Assembly: GCF_021347895.1 (NCBI RefSeq)
Contig: NC_067130.1
Location: 30,587,817 to 30,651,816 of the forward strand
Direction of reading: 5' to 3'
Source: Acanthochromis polyacanthus
Lineage: Eukaryota > Chordata > Actinopteri > Pomacentridae
DNA: 64,000 nucleotides
In this document: positions 21,384 through 33,266 of the stretch, in pieces
Layout: every line of letters begins with the position of its first letter
Position numbering within the stretch: position 1 is the stretch's first letter
Program-made: the position numbers and the translations under genes
Notes under the pieces: model-generated
Seen by the model: only the letters and a program-made list of their open reading frames with translations
Told to the model about the DNA's origin: nothing
Databases searched by the model: none

Positions 21384-22926
21384 GCAATTACCTAACCATA
21401 TTCGTACACAAGGGTTATTTTCCAACCCAGTCTCCACAAAATCACATTTCTATACAACTAAACTGAATTCTAATATACATCTTGAAGGGAATGTCATTTT
21501 GATTTGATATGAATGTAATTTGTGGCCTGGAATATGGTGGGAAGGTTCAAGTTAGGAGCCAGGAAGGGAGGATGGAGGCATAAACTGGCTACTGAACTTT
21601 CACCTAGAAGACCAGAGTTTGTGTCCAATGATGTACGAGAGACCATCGGTATCAGAAATAAAACTACTTTTCTGGTTTGGGTTTATGGATCAAAACTAGG
21701 TGGTTATGACAAGATCACACTTTGTTGGACAGTTTTATGAGTTAGAATCTAAGTTATGGTTAGACACCAAAATGACTTGGTCTCGGTTTGGAAAAATGTC
21801 ATGTTTTGGGGTAAAATACGACTTCCTCTGCAAGTTTAAAGCATCTTGGAATGATTTGTTGGCTGAAAAGCAGCAACAGTGAATCACAAAGATACGTTGA
21901 TTAGAAATGTATGTAATTGATCAGAAAATAATTGAGAATGTTGTCTAGTTGTACAGAAATGTAACTGAGTGGAGACTGGGATGCATTTTGGGGCTTTTTG
22001 TGTATATTTACGAGAGTTAAAGTTCAGTGGGTCAATTGTGGTCTGGCTTTTTCCACATTAAAGAAACTAATTCTTGATAATTTCTCTAATGTGCATCTTT
22101 TTTTAAAAAAAATTACAAGAAAACATTTGAGCCAGTTCAGAGCCTTGCTTTCTCATTTTTGCTGTTATTTCAAATTAAGTCTTTATGTTAGCGCAGTCTA
22201 GACTAGACCTACTTGATTATTTACTTGATTTTCATAGATAGTCCAAACTTTACACTGTAAAACAAATCAGATTTAGGTCTTTAGGCAGAACAATGTCAGA
22301 TCAATTTGAAAATACTGATGCCACTCGTTCCAACATAAACAATAAGGAGCTGCAGATGCTACAAACCACTTTTACAAATATACGTTGGCATAGCATCACC
22401 CATCTGTGTCTTACTTGCATGTTCAATTGAGCCTACTTTAACTATTTTTTGTTCATTGTTGGAAATTCACCGAATATCTGCTAAAATTCAGTCTACCTAA
22501 GGATTGTCTTAAGTTTAATGCCTCATTTAAACATGAATCTCGCCATTAAATGTGTAAACCAGCAATGGTTGCTGTATCTATATGTTGCACTGGAACCGTT
22601 CAAAAGCAAACTCCTTGTGTGTGAGGAATCCACAGTATGTAACCCACAGCAGAGTGTTTACACGCTGTGGACTGTGGGTGCGTCCTGTTTGTCTTCTAAC
22701 ATCACATCTGTTGTCTGTACATGCTGACAAAGACTGAGGTCTTGCCGCAGTGGGGCTGGTTTAATTACGGGTTGTGAATTTATCTTTCGTCTAATTAAAC
22801 ACGGCGCAGAGAGCCAAAAAAACAACACCTTCATGTTGGTATAAACTGTGTTGTACTCCAGTCTGTTAACTGGATTTGCCCTGCATGATCAGATGTGTTT
22901 TGTGTGTGTGTATAATGATAAATAAA
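21384..22926 (+). other. 3' flank and probable 3'UTR of the scpp1-like gene
   Basis: AATAAA signals occur at 21657-21662 and as AATAAATAAAT-type sequence near 22918-22926; either could end the transcript. The part at about 21440-21640 is a diverged repeat also found at 58065-58225, so some of this UTR comes from a mobile or duplicated element. No open frame here looks coding. Confidence 0.4.
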
Positions 22927-24849
22927 TCATTTAAAATATCATAAAACTGTCTTATTAGTGAAGTCATTTACATCTGATTAGGGTTTGACAATCATCTTGA
23001 CATATTTTAGTATGAATGGGAATTTATCAACATTTTGACGCATTTTTTTAGCACCACATGGAGTCTAAATCCAGTTGTTTAGAAACTCAAGGACATCGGA
23101 CATTAACAGAGTCCAATAAGTCACTTGGGAGAACCGTATAGACCTACTGGTGTTATGATAAGCATAAAAACCAAAGAATATATATATAAAAAAGAATAAA
23201 TTACACTCTTTAGTTCTCACGTTTCCTCTATGCGGTATAAAGAGAGGGTTCCGTAACGGAGAAGTTTAGTGTGTTTTTCACACATGCTTTAAGATTCAAA
23301 GGGTAGTTTTACTGCCCCCTAGTGGTATTAAGTCATAGGGTTCAGGTTTTACGATATGCATATGGGAGATTTCAAGCTGGCTTTCCTTAAAATGTAGTTA
23401 CAGCAATGCAACTGCAAACTGTTCACTTGAGAGGAATCAGATCATTTAAGTACATCTGGCTTAATCCAGTGGCTTTAATATGATTTGAATTCAGATAAAG
23501 TGAAAATAATTGCTTCAGTTGGTAACTTGCAGTTGAATGAAGTTGGTCCAACAATTCTCTTTTTTTTCAGTGTAAGGCACAAGGGTCATAGAAAGGTCTG
23601 ATGAAAATGAATCATATACTATTTGATGTACCTATTACTATACAGCTGCTGCAATGCCTGAATTTTTCCCATAGAGGTCAATAATGTATCATGTTAGCTG
23701 GATACACCAAAAACCCTGAGAAATATTTCAATGCCTTGTCCCCATCTAGTGGGAAAAATCATTTATTACAGTCAACGAAGATTGCAGACAGGCTTTTGAC
23801 AGCAGTTTAGATGCTTGGACAACTGAATTAAGACTACTAATGGATGCAATTTCAAAATAAATAAGAATATACACACCTTCAGGGAAAATCTTCATGCAAC
23901 AGTGCACCAATAATAATGTGCTGCAACAGTTTGTGTATAACCCTTTACAATTTAACCTGTACAGTGTTTTGCATGTAGAAAGCCATCTCCATGAAGAAAT
24001 GGTTTTCCAAGTTTGGTGTGGAAGATCTTGCCTCTAACATCAGTAATGTACCTCACTAATGCTCCTGAATCTCTGCTGCCAGGTCTTGTGGAAAACCTTC
24101 CTGGAAAACAGCAGACGGTTATATCTGCAGATTAATGCCTCTGGTTCTGGAATAACATGTTAAACTATTACTTATGTAATGAGACAGAAGCAAAGAAAGA
24201 GCAATAATATTTTGCTTGTGGTGTGCAAATGTGAGCCAGAAAATACACCTGCTAACCTGTGGGAATAATAACGGCTGTGAAATCTACGGTAAATTGTAAA
24301 ATTACACTTTTTCGACCAAGAAACATGGACCAACCCTCAGTGGCTTTAAAATTAGAGACTATCTGCCCCTGAAGGCAGCACAAGAAACTGTGGTGGGTCC
24401 ATTAAAGTCTTAAATGTTGTTTTTCTTTTCCTTCTCTTGACAGTTTGGTCTCTGATTTATTAATCTGTTCTTCATATCCCATTGACTGTGACTCATGGAT
24501 AGCTGCAGTCATCGCAATTATCCTGTTATCGTCCCATTATTACGTTAGTCCTCTGTGTAAGGGTTGAGTTTAGGCGTATTTCCACTGGTGGATGAGTCCC
24601 TGAAGGTCTGGGATGATGCTGGGGTGAAGAAGAGGGCAGCGGGGATGGGTGTCAACAGGACCAGGACGTCCTTCAACACCCAAAAATCTTTCAAAAACAA
24701 AACACTAGAGGTCTGAGAGGAGCTACAAGACTGGAACTGTTCCACTTGCTTCCTCATCTAGAGACAGTTACACTTTACAACAGCCCAAAACTTAACAAAG
24801 AGCTGCTTAAAATCTGTTCTAAAACATTTTTGCAAATCTTTATTTTACA
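22927..24849. other. No gene recognised
   Basis: AT-rich intergenic DNA with short repeat-like blocks (TACTGCCCCCTAGTGG near 23310, CCATAGAGGTCAATAATG near 23670) common in old teleost repeats. Nothing coding is supported. Confidence 0.4.
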
Positions 24850-25245
24850 GTTTTCACCACAGACTGCATGTAAAATATGGATAAAGTGACGTCACATGGT
24901 TTGTCGACTGTCATTTTGAGGCCTCACATTTGGAATTTGGTTATTGCGATTGTCTTTTTTTAAAGCCTTATTTTCTCTACATGCGAGAATAATTTAAAAA
25001 AAAAAATTGACATCATACTGTGTTAAAAAGTCTCAAAACTAACCAATCAGATCATAAACTGATTAGGAAAATGATCGATGAAGGAGCAGATAACAGGAAA
25101 TGTATCATTTTGTCACTGAATTGCTATTGGATTTCTTTTTGCAACCTGAAGAGTCGCCCCCTGCTGGCTGTTAAAAAAGATGCAGATTTGAGGCACTGTC
25201 TGGATTTTGTCTTTACATTTTCTATTTACTGTTTCTAGCACATCC
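24850..25245 (+). repeat. Interspersed repeat family A, copy 1
   Basis: Shares with 31395-31760 and 49380-49745 an ordered series of blocks: ACTGTCATTTTGAGGCCT near the start, then a middle AT-rich part, then GCAACCNGNNGAGTYGCCCCCTGCTGGCTGTTA and a tail near AAAAAGATGCAG. Four copies occur in this window, so it is dispersed. No terminal repeats are evident and the class is unknown to me. Confidence 0.65.
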
Positions 25246-26090
25246 ACTCTCTTTCACCACAAATTCTGCTCGTGTATGTGACTGATAAGTCTTTGAATTT
25301 TTAAATAGTTTCACACTCATTTGGACAAAGAAGAAAATACATCACCCAGTTAAAAATGTTACACACAGATTACATCGGAAAGTTGCTAAGAAGACCTACA
25401 GTAGTCTTATTTATGCTCATGCATTCAATAAAATCTATCAAAAAGTCACTATATCAGACCCTCTGAACAGCTACAAACATTTACAAATCACACAAATATA
25501 CACTGAACATCCAACATCAGAGCCACTGACGTTGGTGATGTGCATTTGATTGATCTTCTTCGTGGTGATCGGATATATTAGGCAGCTGAAAAGCAACTAA
25601 AAAGTCGCATCTTGAAATTGATGTGTGGGACGCAGGAAAACTGAGCAGCATAAGAATCTGAGCCATTTTGACAAAGTGCAATGACTAGATGAAAGGGTCA
25701 AAGCATCTCCAAAACTGCTGGTCTTTGTGAGGAATCAAAGAATGGGCGTTGTTGTGAAGCATGGAGATATGAGATCCCAGAATCAGCCACAAAGGGGAGA
25801 CTCTGACAGAACAACAGCTAAATAAGGAAACATTGTGATGTTATAACCTGTGATTTAGGATCAGATTATGCCATAACCTAATGAATGAGTTAACTAACCA
25901 AGTGTCTATTTCTTACATTCTTTAATGTTGAAACAGTGTAAAAATCAGAAGCATGACTCACTGTAAAAAGTGAGGGTTTGATTATTTTTGAAAGGTTGTC
26001 TTGAGAATCTTTGTTTAAGAAGTAACCAGGTCAGAACAGCAGCTCACTGTGAAAACTGGTGTTTGATAGATTTGACTAAAAAGAGGAACT
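25246..26090. other. No gene recognised
   Basis: Around 25500-25800 the text (ACTGAACATCCAACATCAGAGCC, AAGTCGCATCTTGAAATTGATG, GATCGGATATATTAGGCAG) resembles a decayed copy of a dispersed repeat. No exon is seen. Confidence 0.35.
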
Positions 26091-26092
26091 TA

Positions 26093-27725
<1,633 letters not shown>

Positions 27726-27727
27726 TA

Positions 27728-30215
27728 CGCGTTATGAAATGGGAATGCTTTTAAGAGTTTTGATTTGACTACTGTTAAGATAAGAGAGTTTTACACATTG
27801 TCCAAAAGATTGCACAATGGGATGCCAGCGACAGTGAGAGGCTGACATCCGCTTTTCCATTTCCTGATCAGGAGCCTGTGCTGAGTTGCAGACAGGAGAG
27901 ATCAGGGGGCGCAAGATGGGCTGTCTGGACAGTCCAAAGCAGACAGTTTCAGTTCCTTAAAAGTGGAGGTGATCATGCGGTCAGTGTATGGGGCAAGTGT
28001 GCGAGTTGGGAGGGGGTAAAGATACAGTAAACTATAAATTACATCTGATCGAGATGCAAGTTGGGAGTCGTTGGGTGATAGTCACTTGATGCAAACCAGG
28101 GTAGAAATGCCCTGAGCTAAGGGGATTTTACCACGTAACTCGGACGGGGATTCAACATGATCTGCAAAGGAATAACTGTTCTGATGGAATTATGGACCAA
28201 AGTACTGCGTTTTCTGCAGTGTTGGAGGATTACTGAACTGTGATCTGGATATAACACTGACTGATAGAACATTACTGAACTCTATTTTCCATGTGAGGAA
28301 TACTGGACCAAACAACAAAAATGGATATATGCAGATCTAAATCTGGTCCGGACCCCCGTCCACTTCCCCCTGGGCCCCGGTGGGTCTCAGGTGTGCAGCC
28401 GGGTGTGGCCACACCGTGACTGCTCTCCCTCCAAATTATGTAATCTGGGTGATTATTGCTTCTCTTTTATGAAAGCATAGTTCCACTAATGAGTCGTGTT
28501 AAACAATTGAAAGAATAGTGATGTCTGATTAACTGTCTGATGATTAAGAGCTATTGCTATGCCCTTGCTAAAATATAATAAACATTTATTCTGGAATTAA
28601 AGACAACAAATTGCAAGTGCTATTTTTATCCCTGAATGAATACTTAAACATCTAGCTCTGGATGTAAAAAGTCAGATTACAGCGTGCATAACAATAGTAG
28701 AGTTTCTGAAAGGTTACCTAGTCATGGGGGCCAGGTTGGCCCAGTATAAACATATCCTAGAGGTTGTCTATATGTCCATAACCTCTGAATTAACCTAGCA
28801 ACTTAACAAGTGCAAGATCTATGAGAGGAAAAGCTGCCGTTAACAGGCGTGTCTGGTGATTAAGTTTAACTTTACCGAAGTGGCTACTCGGTTAAATTGA
28901 TTATCAGAGGAAGCAGGGATAGGCATCTGGATGAAGGCAGTGAGACAGCTAGGTGAATTTTCCTCGTCTACCAGCTTAACAGTTCTGCAGCATCCCTCTG
29001 AGTAAGATCTCAGGGGGCAGTAGAACCGGACCCGTAGGATGGAGAGCTGGTCCAGTGATTCCCTGACAGCTGAGTAAGTTAATCAGGGGGTTACTGGCCC
29101 TGAGGATCAACAGCGTCCAGTAAAAGCAGCGACAGGCTCATGGATGTTCATCGTATTGTAGCAAGATGATATTTCTTTCGCCTCTTAGTGGTTTAACTGT
29201 TATGGCCGGCTGGTGTAAATGTAGCGTTCAAGCCTCACATACTTAAACCAATATGTGGACTAAAATGAAACACTCAATCAGACGTCTGTCTTTTACCGCT
29301 GTACTATATTCCTTGAAATCCCTTGACATTCCGTTTCTTAGATTGGAAGCTCAAGCTGTGACAAGTGCGGCATCAGTCTCAACGCGTTTTATATCTGTCT
29401 CGTCTTTCCACCTGAGGGGCTTCTTCTCTGCTGCAGTCTGGGGGCGCTGACGGAACGAAGCCTGTAATCAGTCTGGATTTATGTGTCTATACTGTGCTCG
29501 ACAGAAGAGAAGACATAAACAAACGGAGAGGCGAAGTCTAGACAAAACCTAGGTACGACTAAATACCATTGTGTTACTGCTTGTGTTGAATGTTTCTGTC
29601 CATAAAGGGAACTGGCGGGGACACACTGTACCAGCACCAGACTTACATACACAGTGTAGGTTTGGATCTAAAATGTAAAGATTAGTTGATACTAATGAAT
29701 TGTTTTCAGTATTAAAAGCATAATCAAACACCTTTTTAATGTGTAATGATGTAATATATGGTGTAAGCATACACTCTGCAGCAGAGTTTTCCACAGATAC
29801 AGCCTTACACAACATATTCATGGAGTTAAAGTTGGATTTCGAGATGAAAGGACATGCAGAACTTTTAAGGATTTTTTATTAAGGAGTTGTTAAATGGTTT
29901 ACTGATGGGGTTTTTACAAATATGATTGGGGATTGAATGCACAGTGAAATACAGTATGAAAATGGAGGAGGTGAATAGCCTTGATTAGGATGAAAGACTG
30001 GTGATACAACCTAGATGTCTGGGGTGAGCTAGGAATAACAAAAATGCAGATGGACACAGTTTACCAGAGTGAAATGGGGATATTTTAACACAAAAGCGAG
30101 GAACTGGGGGGAAGGGTTCTAGTCAAATGAAAAGAAGTTAATACAACCACAAGTGGACTTACTCTTGAAGTCTAAACTACAAAAACGACTACGAGACCAA
30201 AAAACTAACTACATT
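27728..30215. other. Unassigned intergenic DNA
   Basis: Higher-complexity, less AT-rich sequence around 27840-29160 (for example a C/G-rich block at 28345-28420 and purine blocks near 28985-29100) gives the impression of decayed retroelement leader or LTR material, but I find no terminal repeats, no primer-binding site and no protein motif. The remainder is AT-rich with no exon seen. Confidence 0.3.
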
Positions 30216-30597
30216 ATCCATCCATCCATCCATCCATCCATCCATCCATCCATCATCTCTACACTGCTTAATCTTCATTAGGGTTGCGGGGGGCTGGAGC
30301 CTATCCCAGCTGACTTAGGATGAAGGCAGGGGGACATCTGGACAGGTTAGCAGTCTATCATGGGGATAAATATAGAGACAAACAATCACTCTCACACTTA
30401 TGGACATTTTAGAATCATTAACTTCAGCATGTATTTGGACTGTGGGAGGAAGCCAGAGTGCCCGGAGAAAACCTCCACATGGACAGGGAGAACATCCAAA
30501 CTCCATGCAGAAAGATCCCAGGAAGGCCAGGACACGAACCAGGGATCTTCTCGCTGCAAGGCAAAAGTGCTAACCACTAATCCACTGTACAGCCCTA
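30216..30597 (-). mobile_element. GATG-tailed, tRNA-like-headed repeat, copy 1
   Basis: On the minus strand it starts GGGCTGTACAGTGG then GTGGTTAGCAC, resembling a tRNA promoter, with a degenerate B-box (CTGGTTCGTGTCCTGG). It continues through CTTCCTCCCACAGTCCAAAT and GGCTCCAGCCCCCCGCAACC, and ends in (GATG)n, here seen as (ATCC)n at 30216-30254. It is one of the commonest teleost interspersed repeats; similar sequences are classed with RTE/Expander-type LINE tails or SINEs. Two more copies lie at 47.8-48.6 kb. Confidence 0.8.
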
Positions 30598-30919
30598 ACT
30601 ACAATAACCAGAAATACAGAAGAACTAACAATGATGTACGAACAAAAAGGTTCTACAATCAAACTATCCCTGACTAAACCCTTAATACTGAAATGTCTCA
30701 ACTGTCGTAACAAGGGTACAGGACTGACTGTAAATAATCCAGGTCATTATCAAAGAAAGGAATAAAATATACAGCAGTTTTTCAGTCTCACATCCTTTAA
30801 AGGGCAAACAGGTTCTCTGAGCCCTTCTAGTGATGTCTTTCTAAGCTGTAGTTCTGAACCATTAGAGCCCAACGCATGAGACATTTGTGATTGTATGTGC
30901 AAGAAATGAACATGAGTGG
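30598..30919. other. No gene recognised
   Basis: Short spacer between a repeat and a gypsy remnant. It may include more of the decayed gypsy RNase H/integrase region (weak in-frame similarity down to about 30790 on the minus strand), but this cannot be confirmed by eye. Confidence 0.3.
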
Positions 30920-31330
30920 GTTGGGGTCAGTATAATCGACGACCAGATCCAACAAATGGCAGCATCAGTGTTTCTTTTTTAGTCGTGGAACAGTTGATAT
31001 GATGTTTGTTAAACTCACGAGTAAAGGAACAAACTGGATGATCTTTCAAGTCTACCTTTGGGTTGAACAAACTAGAAAGAGGATGCACAAGAGGAGGGAA
31101 GTTACGCCAAAACCTCTTGAAGTATCCCACCATCACCAGAAACCAGCACAGTGCACATCTAGTAGTGGAGACGGGACGCTCAAGGATGGAGGCTATTTTT
31201 GCCCCATCAGGCTGCATCTGGCCCTGACTTGCCTATGCTCTCTACTTGCTTGCAGCTTTTCATACAACAGCCGTGCTTCAGTTTCATATGCATCCCACAG
31301 ATATAGTAAAGACTATCAGATTGGTTTGTA
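30920..31330 (-). pseudogene. Ty3/gypsy-type pol fragment (reverse transcriptase to RNase H)
   Basis: The minus-strand translation holds QPDGAKIASILERPVSTT, then WFLVMVGYFKRFWRNFPPLV and PLSSLFNPKV, the thumb-connection region of gypsy-class reverse transcriptase (usually xFLGMxGYYRRFIxNF and PLTxLL). A lysine-rich STTKKETL piece corresponds to the RNase H entry, after which residues are missing and a stop follows VGSGRRLY. The aspartate-containing catalytic YxDD and the protease, integrase and LTRs are absent, so it is a short dead fragment. It may be unrelated to the LTR-like block at 5.7 kb. Confidence 0.8.
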
Positions 31331-31394
31331 GAGAAGCATTTTGAAGCCTTGAGTTAAGAATTTGCCGATTACTGTCTTATTCCTGTGAAAATGA

Positions 31395-31760
31395 ATCTAT
31401 GGATAAGAGGTGGATCTAACTGGGGAACTCAAGGACACTATGTGTGGTGATTCTGTAGTGACTTGCCAATCACAAGGTAGCACTGCCTTAGAAGATGCCA
31501 TGCTTTATCATCTATTTTACTGTAAATGGGACCAAAATCGACTAAGTAAACATCATGCTATCTTTAAAAAGTCTCGAAAGAAGCATTTGAGACCATAAAT
31601 TTATCAAGAAAGCAAAAAATTAAATAAGAAGTTGGGTAATTTTCTCATTGGCTTGTATGCAATAGGACTTCTTTTAGCAACCAGAGGAGTTGCCCCCTGC
31701 TGGCTGTTAGAAAGAATGCATCCATCTTTTATTTACAGTCTATGTAAAACAGTGAGTATT
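31395..31760 (+). repeat. Interspersed repeat family A, copy 2
   Basis: Matches 24850-25245 and 49380-49745, with shared blocks ACTGTAAATGGGACCA, GAGACCATAAATT, GACTTCTTTTAGCAACCAG, TTGCCCCCTGCTGGCTGTTA and a closing TTTACAGTCTATG. The 61-80 codon frames across it are chance. Confidence 0.65.
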
Positions 31761-31918
31761 CTTATTATTTCTGATCTCATTTTTGGAAAATTATTGTATT
31801 TCCTGAGACCATTACTTGAAATACTGGGTGGCTCAGGTTCAAGAACACATTTTAGTTCCTCACAGTGTCTATTTTAATCTATTTTCATTCATTTTAAGCA
31901 ATTCCTGAGGGGTTGTAA

Positions 31919-32092
31919 GGGCGGTATGGCTCAGTGGGTAAAGTGGCCGTCTTGCAACCGGAGGGTTGCCGGTTTGATCCTCGGCCCGTCGTGCTCATGT
32001 CCCTTGACACCTCCTCGTGATGGGTCGTTAGGGCCTTGCATGGCAGCTTCTGCAGGTATAGTAAAAGCGCTGTATAAATACACACCATTTAC
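31919..32092 (+). mobile_element. tRNA-derived SINE
   Basis: The head is tRNA-like, with an A-box GGCTCAGTGGGTAAAG (from 31928) and a B-box GGTTTGATCC (31971-31980), about 45 bp apart. The body has the CCCTTGACACCTCC and GTGATGGGTCGTTAGGGCC blocks and ends with AAGCGCTGTATAAATACACACCATTTACC, an L2-like 3' tail that would be recognised by a LINE reverse transcriptase. It is transcribable by RNA polymerase III in principle and does not encode a protein. The anticodon arm is degraded, so it is not a tRNA gene. Confidence 0.85.
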
Positions 32093-33073
32093 CATAAGGG
32101 AAAGAGCAGTCACATGTAGGGACATGTCCAGTCATTCCCCCTCAAACCCTATAATCTGCTTTATAACAGCTGAACTGGTAATCATCTAGCCAATCAGGTT
32201 GTTGCACTGACTCAAAGACCCTATTGTACAACCCTGTTGTAGAAGTAAGGCAAAACACTTTTTAGACCTTATTTTGGGCGAATTCACCAAACTTTTTCAG
32301 GTTTTCCAGTGACCACTTAAATTGCAGTGGCCAAAATAACTACAAGTAGTGACATATCATTGACTCTCCTATACCTTTCTTACTGTATTTAACCATGTCT
32401 CCTTATATCTTCTCAGATAAATCTTTGTCAGAAACAACCAGCATCTCTTTTTATGAAAAAGAACTTTATTAATATTTTAGAAATGGTACAATATGATACA
32501 TTACAGTAAACAACATGGGACAAACAACATGTAGTGTAGGTAGGAACTGTGCAAATCAAACAGGACTGTGTTGTATGTATGCGTGTGCTGCATCTACACC
32601 TGATTGAACCCTGTACCGGATGGTTCTGAGTTTTCCTTTTATCCACACCAGCAGATTTTAATATTAGCGAGCAAGTAAGCTAAGCCACACTGGCAGCAGG
32701 TGTGTGGCTTCATGTCAAGTTTAAATTGTATTATGCTCAAAATGATTACAAGTATTTAAAAAAAAAACTCTGCATTTCTCTGTCTTTATTTACTAAGCAC
32801 AAAAAAACATTGTAGGTTTGCAGTTATTATTAATGGTTGCATGCATTGTTGTGCTAGTGTAGATATCAGGAGTCAACTTTGTGGTTGTTTTCCAGTTTTG
32901 ACCTTGTGCCCTGCAGTAACGGAGGGGAGGTCAGGAGGTCAGGAGCCTCTTGTTACAGGTAGCAGTCGTCGTTTTTCAACATCCTATAAAGTTGCATCAA
33001 CCTCATTTTCCCCTGCGGGATCAAACATGGGCTTCACCAGGACTACTGTACCACAGGATGAAGGAGTTATCGG
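32093..33073. other. Intergenic, downstream of spp1
   Basis: AT-rich with A-runs near 32759. No exon is supported. It holds the distal 3' flank of osteopontin, transcribed from the other strand. Confidence 0.4.
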
Positions 33074-33079
33074 TTTATT
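33074..33079 (-). promoter_or_regulatory. spp1: Polyadenylation signal of spp1
   Basis: TTTATT on the plus strand is AATAAA on the minus strand, about 190 bp beyond the spp1 stop codon. A CATAAA variant occurs nearer (around 33232). A 3'UTR of about 0.2 kb results. Confidence 0.55.
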
Positions 33080-33266
33080 TAAATAACACCCAGAGGAAAA
33101 CATTTCTGCTTCGTGAAAGATGCACAAACGATCCCGGAGATGTCGGTTGAACACATTAGAATCAATAAAACTTTCTCGTCCGTGGAATAAAGTGAAGGTT
33201 GGGGGGTCTTTGCACCTGGATGCAGCTCTTTATGTGACACAACTCCACTTCCTAGGTGGGCGGGGC

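Noticed and set aside
27840..29160. Retroviral leader or gag start (a Met-Gly-Cys start near 27916)
   Set aside because: The frame stops after about 15 codons, and no LTR, primer-binding site or downstream gag motif was found.
31919..31995. Possible tRNA gene
   Set aside because: A- and B-boxes are present, but the cloverleaf is not maintained and a SINE body and tail follow; the same holds at 51081 and 48337.
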